Assembly: GCA_963575745.1 (NCBI GenBank)
Contig: CAUYUJ010000885.1
Coordinates: 33,972-97,971 of the forward strand
Source of the DNA: Prorocentrum cordatum
Lineage: Eukaryota > Sar > Dinophyceae > Prorocentrales > Prorocentraceae
Length of the DNA: 64,000 nucleotides
Direction: 5' to 3'
Shown: in pieces, positions 11,201 through 19,599 of the stretch
Position numbering within the stretch: position 1 is the stretch's first letter
Layout of the letters: each line of letters starts with the position of its first letter
Program-made: the position numbers and the translations under genes
Notes under the pieces: generated by a model
The model's database searches: none
Told to the model about the DNA's origin: nothing
Seen by the model: the letters and a program-made list of their open reading frames with translations, nothing else

Positions 11201-12403
11201 TCCCAAAATGGCTCCAAATTAGCTCCACAATGGCCCACAAATCACTCCAAGGGGCTTCTAACAAGAGCCGTGTGCGAAAAACAAACAAAATCCTCCATGA
11301 TTGATTCTGGCCGTCGTCGTGACTTTTTCTCTCCCATCCTTCCTTTTCCTACTCCTCGTCCTCATCCCGCCCCTCCTCCGTTTCCTCGTCGTCCTCCTCC
11401 TTGTCCTCCTTCTCCGCTGCTGTTAATCCTCCGGTTCCTCCTGCGCCGTCCTCACGTTTCTAACGTAGACAGCGTCGCCCTCTTGGTTGAGCACCATGCT
11501 GGCACACGTTTCTGATGAACACAATTTGCCTGGGCACCGTCTCTGGAACTGCTTCGTCCTGAGCGTTCTTACCCCCATGTCCTCCTACCTCCCCCATGCC
11601 CCCCCCACCTCCCCATCTGGCACATTCCTACATCCTCGTTTGCGAAAGGATGCGGCGCACTGGTGTTCTGCGCGGATCACCAATGCGGTTGCTACCTCCC
11701 CCTGGCTCCTCGTAACCCTCCTCCCCCCCTCGGGTCCCTCATCATCCTTCCGACCTTCTGATGCTCTAGCATGTTGCTGTTTCCTCCAGCACGCGTCCAT
11801 CCTTCTGCTGTTCCTCTTCTTTCGTTACTACTGGTCCTTCGCCACCATATTTGTTCCGTCGTTTCCTCCACCTCCTCTTCCTCCTCCCGTACAGAACCAG
11901 TGAAAACACATTCGGTTCGCTGCGGCGCCGCATGCTGCTACACATGCTGATCGAGGCAACTCGCCTGGCGATTGCTTTTGCCTTGGCTGGCGGAAACACG
12001 CGAGGCGTCGGAAATGAAGGCAAAAAGGCGGATGAACAGTATAATCCCGCGGACCACGGCCGAAACGCGTCAGAACATGCGAGGAAACAGGTCTGCAAGT
12101 TGTTTTGGGCCCCTACAAAGCCTGTCTTGGGACCCTAGGGCCTGCTTGCAATCCTTCTCGGGACCTGCTGGTTTGTGGTTTTGTCTGCAGTTGGACTGCG
12201 GGCGGAACGCGGGCGCCGTTTATGCAGCATTCCATTGTTCGTTTTCCTCTGAGGGCATCCGCAGTGGATTTTGTGCGCGTTTGTTTTTTTGTTGAGCAGA
12301 TCAGTTCAATAAGATCTGTCGCTGTTCGGCACGAGACCACTAAAATGAAATTTGAAAAGGAAAAATATCCACGCGTCCCTTCATAGCCCTTGGCGAAGCC
12401 AAC
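8252..12403. mobile_element. 4.15-kb foldback transposon inserted in the helicase
   Basis: The left end GTTGGTTTCGCC and the right end (reverse complement) GTTGGCTTCGCC match at 11 of 12 bases, with weaker match continuing through GCTA and GCGTGGAT. CGAT is present on both flanks (8248-8251 and 12404-12407; ACCGAT if two more bases are counted), as expected of a target-site duplication. Precise removal leaves one CGAT and restores the helicase frame AEPPS-VEIQHA. The two arms are inverted relatives over most of their length. For example, GGGGGAGGTAG with GGTGATCCGCG near 11640-11710 (reverse) matches 8970-9030, GACGACGACGG with ATCAATCAT matches on both sides, and GGGGCCATCTTG with GTCAGTCAAAGA matches 9600-9640. 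Arms are about 8252-9800 and 10870-12403, with about 1.1 kb between them. No transposase is recognised, so it is probably non-autonomous. Confidence 0.8.
9801..10869. other. Central spacer of the foldback element
   Basis: Region between the inverted arms. It contains short G tracts (10096-10120 and 10447-10462) and a stretch at 10190-10400 rich in repeated TTTTTCC/GAATT(T/C) words, from which a 78-residue frame arises. No transposase, DDE motif or zinc finger is visible in any frame. Confidence 0.5.
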
Positions 12404-13233
12404 CGATGGCGGCTCCGCGTGCTTGTACGTGCGTCCATCGTCCAGGAGCTCGTTCACGTCCATCAGGAGGCCGATGCTGCCCATGGGCTTCAGCAGAAGG
12501 AATTCGCCGAGGTGCAGCACGATGGGGGCGCGCCCGAAGTGGTGGTGCGGCCGCCTGTAGGTGGACTCCTGCATGTCATGCGTGTCACTTCGTCCGTGGC
12601 ACGCGCGAATGTGCAGCGCGTTGTAGAGCGCTGCCGCCGCCATACTTACTTCCTCGATGGCCAGAACGCGGACGTGCCCCCACAACCACTTCAATCTCTT
12701 CTGCATGCTCCCAGGCCTCATCTTCGCGTTGATGTACTTCTGGGCTCGCACCTCGCAGAGCGCAGGCGTAATGCAGGGTTCCGGCCTTCACCGTCTCCGT
12801 GGAGATATTCTTCGCCTGCGCGTTCGAGAAGGCCACCACCATCATCGTGGCCTTGTCCTGAGCCAACGAGGGCCACAACTACTCCACCTCTGGGAAGACG
12901 ATATTCTGCACCACGTGCGTCTTCCACGAGTCGCCTTGGCCCAGCAAGAGCAAGTGTGTCACTCTTCTCTCGGCCCGCGGCTGCTTCCGGGCGTCGTCCT
13001 CCCAGGCTTCGTCGCAGGCCTTGGCGAACTTGACGACGGAAAAGCGTTTGGTCCCGCGTGAGTCGCTGGTCATCCGGCAATTCAGCGACCATGTGGGCGA
13101 TGTGCGCGCTGGGCGTGGCGTACACGCTGCCGTCGAAGCTGGCCGCAGCGGGAGCCCCATATGGAGGAGGCTCCCGCCTGAGACTTCCTCGCGGTTTACT
13201 CACAGACGAGGCCGCCGACTGAGACGTCCTCAC
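12404..13233 (-). pseudogene. Pif1-type DNA helicase, N-terminal half (decayed)
   Basis: Read from 13233 leftward: HIAHMVAELPDDQRLTRDQ in one frame, then a frameshift near 13045 to KFAKACDEAWEDD. Next is a degenerate Walker A, LLLLGQGDSWKTHVV (about 12904-12950; the expected GGSGKT reads GDSWKT). An in-frame TAG lies at 12879-12881, then comes motif Ia-like VVAFSNAQAKN. A second frameshift near 12755 leads to motif II VLAIEEVSM (about 12638-12672) and motif III VLHLGEFLLLKPMG. The frame ends AEPPS at the transposon junction and continues at 8251. Two frameshifts, a stop and the damaged nucleotide-binding loop make this half non-functional. Confidence 0.8.
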
Positions 13234-13965
13234 TACTCAAGCCTGAGGAGCCCAAAAGTGACGACAGTTACAGGTTGCCGATGGCCCGCCTCGGATTCGA
13301 ACATAAAGTGCGAGCCCCATAGGGAGGGACTTCCCGCCCAAGACTTCCGCGCAATCCACTCACAGACGAGGCCCCCGCCTGATACTCCCTCCATATCCAC
13401 CTCCTTAGAACCCCAAAGTTGACAACAGTTCCATGGTTGGGACGACCCGCTCGGATTAGTAACATAAGGTGCGGGCCCCATAGGGAGGAGGCTCCCGCCT
13501 GAGACTTCATCGCGCTTCACTCACAGACGAGACTCCCGCCTGATATTTCTTCCATGTTCAGGCCTCAACACCCCAAAAGTGACGGCAGTTACAGGGTTCC
13601 AATGACCCGCTCGGATTATAAAGAGACATTCAGGCCCCATCACCCCAAACATGACGACTGTTACAGGGTTTCGATGACCCGCTCGGGTTAAAAAGATGAG
13701 GTGCGGGCCCCATAGGGAGAGGGTTCCCGCCTGAGACCTCTTCGCAATTCACTCACAGACGAGGCTCCCGCCTGATATTCCCCCCATACTCAGGCCTCGA
13801 GAGCCCAAAAGTGACGACAATTACAGATCCCGGTGACCCGCTCGGATTATAAAAATGAGGTGCGGGCCCCATAAAGAGAGGGGTTCCCGCCTGATACTTC
13901 CCCGCAATTCACTCACACACGAGGTTTCTGCTCGAGACGTCCCCCATATTCAAGCTAGGGAGTGA
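13150..13965. repeat. ~160-bp satellite, five units
   Basis: Units begin at about 13152, 13313, 13473, 13709 and 13868 with CCCCATAGGGAGGAGG. They carry CTCACAGACGAGGC, AAAAGTGACGACAGTTACAG and GACCCGCTCGGATTATAAA. The third unit is lengthened by an internal duplication (about 236 bp) and the last is truncated. The array begins where the helicase frame fades, so it may replace the helicase 5' end. Confidence 0.85.
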
Positions 13966-14205
13966 GTGGTGACGAAGTGATGAGTGAGCGAGTGGTGATG
14001 GGGATGATGCTGACGATGATGAGTGGAGACGATTGACCGAATTATGATGATGTTGATAAGGATGAGGATGACAATGGTGATGATTGATCGAATGATGCGG
14101 ATGTTGTTGATGATGAGGATGATACTGGTGTGAACGTGCATGATTGTGATGACGATGATCATGGTTAAGATGATGAGGAAGTTGATGAGTAGTGACGATG
14201 AGTGG

Positions 14206-14243
<38 letters not shown>

Positions 14244-14260
14244 GTGAGTGAAGGGGAGAG
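13966..14260. repeat. Degenerate GAT/TGA-rich tract
   Basis: Irregular GATGATGATG and GAGTGGTGATG words end in a pure (GAT)n block at about 14207-14241. Nothing else is recognised. Confidence 0.8.
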
Positions 14261-14399
14261 GGGTGGGAGGTGAGGTGAGGTTCCTGCGCGAGGTGTCCCG
14301 AGAAAACAAGAACCCCACTTTTGGATGTGGGGAAAAACATATCCTGGGGTAAAAAACGACCACCCGGAAACAGTTTTTCCTCCACAGCGGTCGGTTTGC

Positions 14400-14535
14400 G
14401 TTGTGTCGACGCGGCGGCGACCCCAGCGCGGGTGTTCGGAATGAACACGGCCAGTGGTCAGGACTCGGTCGGCGTTGAACGGGAATGCGCAATCGTTCAC
14501 GGCTGAACGATCCAAGGATCGCGCGAAGAAGGCAC
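14400..14535. repeat. Repeat of the GTCGAC/GGCGGCGACCCC family
   Basis: GTGTCGACGCGGCGGCGACC followed by CCAGCGCGGG and GTTGAACG words also occurs at 25720-25860 and at the ends of the foldback at 28927-29277. 14261-14399 and 14536-14785 hold nothing I recognise. Confidence 0.5.
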
Positions 14536-14785
14536 GCGATTTTGATTCGACGTTCTTTCGGAGCCTCCCAGTGGCGTTCTCGCGCCACGTGATCGGATCC
14601 GCCTCGAAATTCGAATCAAAATGCACCCGTTCGGGTGGCGCACGGAGTTGTAAAGCGAGGGCAAGAGCAAATATGAACGGGCGAGAGGACTGGACGGGAC
14701 ACGGCCAAAGTTCAGAGGCCAACGGGATCCAAAGGGGATGGCGCCAAGTGCCAACGGATGCAAGGCTTGGCCCCCCCCCCTGAAG

Positions 14786-14878
14786 GATGGCGGCGCGACC
14801 GGCAACGTCTGGCCCAGCCAGGGCATGTACAAGCCCCGCACCTACACCTCGGCATACCAGCCCGTGAGGCAGAAGTAG
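14786..14878 (+). CDS. Predicted thylakoid-lumen protein, exon 2 (terminal)
   Basis: Thirty codons plus a TAG stop (14876-14878) reading DGGATGNVWPSQGMYKPRTY, then TSAYQPVRQK. All but one of the codons end in G or C, as in exon 1. The segment follows a C tract and CTGAAG, a good acceptor. Joined to codon 214 (Lys) of exon 1 it gives VAPVWLK-DGGATG and a 244-residue protein. The Tyr/Pro/Gln-rich tail and positive end have no recognised function. The chief uncertainty is whether another exon lies between the two. Confidence 0.75.
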   Translation, partial: DGGATGNVWPSQGMYKPRTYTSAYQPVRQK

Positions 14879-15039
14879 GCGCTCGCCGCGGGCAGGGCCT
14901 GTCGACAGTGCGCGAGAGCCGGCGCGGAACCCCGCCGGCGCGCCCCATTCCCTGTGCGATTTTTATGGAGTCCAGCTCGCCCCACCTCGTGCGGGAGGCA
15001 GACGCACCGCTCGAGTTGCGCGCTGGGGGCGCAGTCTCT

Positions 15040-15560
15040 CTCTCTCTTTCTCTCTCTCTCTTTCTCTCTCTTTTCCCGGAAACGCAGGGGCCCAGGGTTT
15101 TCTGTTTCCTCTTGGTCTGTAAACTGTGTCTGTAAACTGTCTCCGGTGCCATGTTGGGGAAGGGCCGGCGAATGTCCACTCGATAGAAAGCAACGTGACA
15201 CCGTGTTTTGTGAAGAACAAATCTGTTTCGCGCGTGCCCGCTCGAGGACTGAGGAAAGAGCGCTCCCCAGCTCGCATCATCGATCAATAACGGGGTTCGC
15301 AGACACCCGTTTCACCTCGTGAGAACATGCCAGACGTTCCGCTCCACAAATAACGAGGCCTGGAGGCCCAGAAATTTTAGATAAAACGTGAAACAACATA
15401 TGTTGTGCGTACCCGCTCGAGGATGTCGCGTCATGCGCGCAGACTCCTTGCGGATATCTCGAGCGAAACGCTTGTTCTGCAGACCGTGAAGGACCTGGGC
15501 GCCCCAGGATGCCCAGGTGGTCTTGGGAGTGCGGACACCAGGGATCGTGGCTCTGGGAGC
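15040..15560 (+). repeat. Dispersed repeat R1, copy 2
   Basis: Opens with a (CT)n tract (15041-15080), then GTGCCATGTTGGGGAAGG, TTTCGCGCGTGCCCGC, CTCGAGGA blocks and CGAGCGAAACGCTTGTT, parallel to 1300-1885. Confidence 0.7.
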
Positions 15561-15860
15561 ACGGACCCCACGTAGTTTACAAGAGATCGTGGCCCTGGGA
15601 GCGCGGACACAGAGCGATTTTCGAGGTGTCGTGGCCTCGGGGGAGCGGACGCGGCGTACTTTACGATGGTTGTGACCCTGCCAGCGCGTGCGCAGCGTAA
15701 GGAATGTGTCCCTTGGAGCGCTGACGTTGCGTTGTTTACCAAGTATCCTAGCCCTGGGAGTGCGGACGCAGTGCAATCTGCGAGCGCAGACGCAGCGTGA
15801 TTTCCAAGAGATCGTGGTCCTGGGAGTGCGGACGCAGTGTCCTTCACAAGGGATCGTGGC
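15510..15860 (+). repeat. ~45-bp minisatellite after R1 copy 2
   Basis: About eight units carry GATCGTGGCCCTGGGAG and TGCGGACGCAGTG. One diverged unit of the same type is visible at 1873-1900 after R1 copy 1, before the unrelated 42-bp array takes over. Confidence 0.8.
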
Positions 15861-15862
15861 CC

Positions 15863-16035
15863 TAGCACGTCGCGCGGCGCGTCCCCTGGCACGTCCCCTG
15901 GCACCTCCACTGGCAGGTTCCGCGGCGCGTCCTCCCTGGCGCGTCGCGCGGCGGGTCCTCTGGCACGTCCCTTGGCACGTCCACTGGTGCATTCTGTGGC
16001 GCGTCCCCCTGGCACGTCACTGTGCGGCGCGGCAC
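15863..16035 (+). repeat. Short-period array of CTGGCACGTCC
   Basis: Irregular 10-12-bp units CTGGCACGTC and GCGGCGCGTC. 16036-16470 has a (CT)n run at 16195-16214 and nothing else I recognise. Confidence 0.8.
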
Positions 16036-16473
16036 AACGCAGCGCAGCACACCACAGCCCCTGGCACAGTATCATCACAATCGATACCTTCGGCACTGCA
16101 GCTGCCCATCGCCCAACTGAGGTGCTTGGATACGCTTTCATGCCTCGCAGTTCTAACTCCCTTTCCGTCTTCGTGGGTCGATCGTGTGTTCTGTCTCTGT
16201 CTCTCTCTCTCTCATACCCTCGGCTCAAGGGGTCCTCGTGTCCCCAGGAGCCACGGTGCCCAACCCCAGATGTGCCCTTCATCTTTTCCGATGAGGCTGG
16301 ACTCCCTGCGGCACAGGGGTACCGAGCGGCACCTTCCTCCCATGCCTTTCGGCCGCTGCTGCAGCCATGGGCAAGGGGGGCCGCCGCCCGACGACTGCGG
16401 CTCCTCCGACGGAGGGGTTCGCGCGCTGCTGACCAGACATTCGCGTGAGACGAGGCCGACCCCCCTCGGTCCG

Positions 16474-16721
16474 GGCGGAAACATGGACGGACGACGGATC
16501 CCCGATGGGCCTGGCGCGACCGCACCAAGGTAGCGCCAGCGCCCCTGTAGCTGCCGCGCCACCCTGGTCATCCCAGCTGGAGAGCGGGCGGACGTTGGGC
16601 GGAAATATGGACGGACGACGGATCCCCGATGGGCCTGGCGCGACCGCACCAAGGTAGCGCCAGCGCCCCTGTCGCTGCCGCGCCACCCCGGTCATCCCAG
16701 CCGGAGAGCGGGCGGCCGCCC
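16474..16721. repeat. 124-bp tandem duplication
   Basis: Copies 16474-16597 and 16598-16721 are nearly identical: GGCGGAAACATGGACGGACG versus GGCGGAAATATGGACGGACG, then GGATCCCCGATGGGCC. The high identity implies a recent event. Confidence 0.9.
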
Positions 16722-16872
16722 GCAGCACTGGTGTGCTGTGCCTGGCCGGCCTCCGGAAGAGTGCTGAGCCCTGCTGCGGCGAGGCGTGTGGTCGCACCCC
16801 CCGCGTGGGCCCCCCTTGCGTGGCGACCAACCAGGTCACCCCCCCGGCCACCTCACCCTCGCGGTCCCCAGA

Positions 16873-17028
16873 GTAGGGGGCCACATGCGAACCCTACTCC
16901 TACCCCCCACGATTTCTGAGGGGGAGGGTGGGGTTCACTTCGTCCGGGAGCTCTCGAGCGAAGTGAACCCCACCCTCCCCCTCAGAAATCGTGGGGGGTA
17001 GGGGTAGGGTTCGCATGTGGCCCCCTAC
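16873..17028. mobile_element. Near-perfect 156-nt hairpin (MITE-like)
   Basis: Two ~78-bp arms pair with only about one mismatch outside the apex. The left arm begins GTAGGGGGCCACATGCGAAC and ends GGGGTTCACTTCG; the right arm is its reverse complement ending CCCCCTAC. There is almost no loop. A diverged relative is at 40338-40484. Confidence 0.9.
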
Positions 17029-17029
17029 A

Positions 17030-17750
17030 GAGACGGGCAGGGTGCCCCCTCCAGGCATCTCGCTGCCGCCGCCGCGACGGCCCCGCACCGTGCGCTGCAG
17101 CACGCGAGGTCAGCTGCCCTCGAGCGCCGATGTCAGGGGGGGGGCTTGATCGCCTCGCCGCCGCCCAACGACGCGTCGTTTCTCTCCAGGCTGTCTGGGA
17201 TGCCGTCCGCCAGGGCCAGCGTACCGCGGCAGCCTCCACCACCTTAGCTGCCCTGAGACGCCCGCTTTTAAACGCAACGCGCACCGTGTCCAAAACGTCC
17301 GTGTTGGCACGCTGCTTTTTTGGCTCAGCGCTTGGCGAACTCGTCGCGCCACGCGCACGTCTCAGTCTCCGTGTTGAGCCCCGTGCCAACACGCTGCGGG
17401 TGGCGTGTTGCGTGGCGGCGCGGCTACGTGCACCACTGTGCCGATGGCCTCCGTTTCGGCCGCCACCGGCCCGGGCCACCAGGCGTGGCCATGAAGCCAC
17501 CCGGCTCGCCCCCAGCTTGCTGCCCAGTTTCCTCCCCGGGTCGGCCTGCCCTGGAAGCTGCCCCTCACCGCTGTGCCCCCGGGCGCGTTCCAACGCGCCG
17601 CGCGGGCGCTCGCTGCGCGGCGCGCTGCTCCGTGGCGGCCTGCGGTATCCGGGATTCCGTCTGTGCGTCCCTCCGTCGGCCACGCGCCTGGAGCGGCGCG
17701 GGCTCCCGTCGTACTCGCTTCTCGGCTCTTATCGCAGGCCGAGGGGTTGA
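17030..17750. other. GC-rich unassigned sequence
   Basis: Open frames run on both strands (for example a 206-codon one from 17130) because stop codons are rare at this composition. No conserved motif, leader or repeat is recognised. Confidence 0.35.
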
Positions 17751-17926
17751 CACCAACACCAATATCGGCGGTGTGCCTCCACCGAGTGAAGCAGATCCTG
17801 ATCTCGGTGGTGGTGGTGGTGGTACTATTCTGGCCTCCGAGGTGACCGAGATATTACCACTAACACCCAAATCTAGGATCGTCTCCCCCCTGTGGAGGCA
17901 GTCCCTGTCTTGGTGTTGGTGCCCAT
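17751..17926. mobile_element. Imperfect foldback element
   Basis: ACACCAACACCAA...GCCTCCAC at the left is mirrored by GTGGAGGC...TTGGTGTTGGTGCC at the right. Inner segments (GATCCTGATCTCGG and its partner ...CTAGGATCGTC) also pair weakly. Total is about 176 bp. Confidence 0.65.
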
Positions 17927-18089
17927 TTCCAGGCCTCCAATCATAGAGGCGCGGCCAGGGAGGGGCGCTTGTGACCCCGTCGGCCCGGCAGACTCTGTCC
18001 GCACTCGGTCTCCTCTCTCTCTCTCCTTCTCTCTCGCGGGGGCCGGGCTGGCACTCGACGTGGGCCGGGCGCAGCCTGGGCGTTCTCGA

Positions 18090-18170
18090 CCCTCGCCTTT
18101 TCCTCCTCCTCCTTCCTCCTCCTCCTCCTCCTCCTTCTCCTCCTCCCCCTCCTCCTTCTCCCTCCTTTCG
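18090..18170 (+). repeat. (CTC)n tract
   Basis: Polypyrimidine CTC/CTT tract preceded by a short (CT)n run at 18015-18035. Confidence 0.9.
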
Positions 18171-18184
18171 GTACGATCGAAATG

Positions 18185-18320
18185 GGTATGGACAGGCTGG
18201 AGACGAAAACCAAAATCGGCCCCTGCCCGTTTTGGACAGGGCTCGCCGTCGATGTCTCCGCGGCCACTGTCTGTTTAGGACAACGATGCCTGCCCAACAG
18301 CGGCCGCCGTCGGCGTCGTG
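18185..18320 (+). repeat. Dispersed repeat R3, copy 2
   Basis: GGAGACGAAAACC, CTGCCCGTTTTGGACAGGGC, TCGCCGTCGATGTC and TAGGACAACGATGCCTG align with 4072-4200 and 52210-52350. Confidence 0.65.
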
Positions 18321-18639
18321 CCGCCGCGGCCGCTGTCGGCGGTCGCGTCGGCGTCGGGCTGTCGGCTTCGCGTCCCCATTCGTTCCGTCCTGATTTTACT
18401 GCGTGCCGGTCTTGCTCCAGTCTTGCTTCCTCACGCTCCTCTTCCCGCATGCCGCTCTGCCCTCCTCGCTCGCTTCTGGGGCTTGGGCGGGTCTCATGGG
18501 GTTTCGGGTCTGGGGGGTCTCCCCACCTCATCCCGTTCTCCTGTCCCCTCCCTCCCTCCCCCCGTTTTCACGGCTGCTGGTCCTCCCTCCTCCCCCGCCC
18601 GCTCCAGCTCCTCTGGGGACGGAGGTGGCGGAGGAGGAG

Positions 18640-19025
18640 GAGGGAGGACGAAAAAGATCGAGGAGAGGGAGGAGAGAGAGAAGAGGAGGAGGAGGAGGAG
18701 GAGGAGGAGGAGGAGGAGGAGGAGGAGGAGGAGGAGGAGGAGGAGGAGGAGAGGAGGAGGAGGAGGAGGAAGGAGGAGGAGGAGGAGGAGGGAGGAGGAG
18801 GAGAGGAGGAGGAGGAGGAGGAGGCGGAGGAGGAGGAGGAGTAGGAAGAGGAGGAGGAGGCGGAGGAGGAGGAGGCGGAAGAGGAGGATGAGGAGGAGGG
18901 AGGAGGAAGAGGAGGAGGATAAGGAGGATGAGGAGGAAGAGGAGGAGGAGGACGAGAATGAGCAGGAGGCGGAGGAGGATAATGAGCAGGAGAAGGAGGG
19001 GGCGGAGGAGGAGGAGGCGGCGGCG
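18640..19025. repeat. Long (GGA)n polypurine tract
   Basis: Nearly 390 bp of GGA/GAG with occasional T. Frames of more than 160 residues here are poly-Glu/Arg/Gly on one strand and poly-Ser/Leu/Pro on the other; they are not genes. Confidence 0.95.
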
Positions 19026-19299
19026 GGTGAAACCCCACCACAATTGGAAAACCATTGAGAGTGCCCCCCACCACCAAACCCAGAGCCTCCTAATCCCACT
19101 TACAACCTCCTCCATACTGATCCTCATCGACCTCCTCCTTTCCCTCCCCCTACTCTGCAAGGGTCATGGCAGAGATGATGATGTGGAGGGTCAGTTAAAG
19201 AAGGGAAGTCGAAGAGGAGACGGTATGAGGACGTGGAAGAGTGAAGGGGAGGGATGAGGGAAGTGGGGGGAGGGGGATGAGAAGCAATAGGGACGGAGA

Positions 19300-19575
19300 A
19301 AGCGAAGGAGGAGGAAGAGGAGGAGGAGGAGGAGGAGGAGGAGGAGGAGGGATGAGTGGGAGGGGGGTAAGGAAGCGTTGGAGGTGGAGGTGAGGCCGTG
19401 GAACTTCCACACCCATACTACCCACCTTCGTTCCCCTTGGGCTCCAAGAGCCACGTGCGGCCCAGAAACCATCTCTTCCCTTCTGTTCCTATTCGCTCCT
19501 GCTGCTGCTCATGTTGGGGGAGGGGGAGACGGGGGAGGAAGAGCAGGAAGAGGAGGAGGAGGAGGAGGAGGGGAG
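19300..19575. repeat. Two further (GGA)n tracts
   Basis: Pure GGA runs at about 19308-19350 and 19535-19575 with GC-rich linker between. 19030-19300 holds no recognised feature. Confidence 0.85.
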
Positions 19576-19599
19576 GAGGCGAAAACCACGAACCGCCAG

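Larger units (their letters stand above)
5043..14785 (+). other. 9.7-kb intron with GA donor, AG acceptor
   Basis: Exon 1 ends CTGAAG and the intron opens GACTCGGG. The intron closes CCCCTGAAG and exon 2 opens GATGGCGG. The join keeps phase 0 and gives VWLK-DGGATG. The 8-mer CTGAAGGA is present at both boundaries, so the exact cut is ambiguous by a few bases, but GA...AG|G matches the relaxed dinoflagellate splice rule. The intron contains a tandem array, an antisense helicase pseudogene split by a foldback transposon, and a satellite. No other exon is needed to make the join in frame, although a small one cannot be excluded. Confidence 0.7.

Noticed and set aside
13280-13320. tRNA-like B-box (GTTCGAATCC on the minus strand)
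   Set aside because: Present in only one of five satellite units, with no A-box or cloverleaf; neighbouring units have lost it.
18640-19160. Long poly-Glu/Arg/Gly and poly-Ser/Leu/Pro frames (similar ones at 3.0, 3.9, 24.2, 36.9, 41.0, 49.7 and 50.6 kb)
   Set aside because: They are frame translations of (GGA)n/(CTC)n tracts, open in several frames on both strands, with no flanking coding signature.
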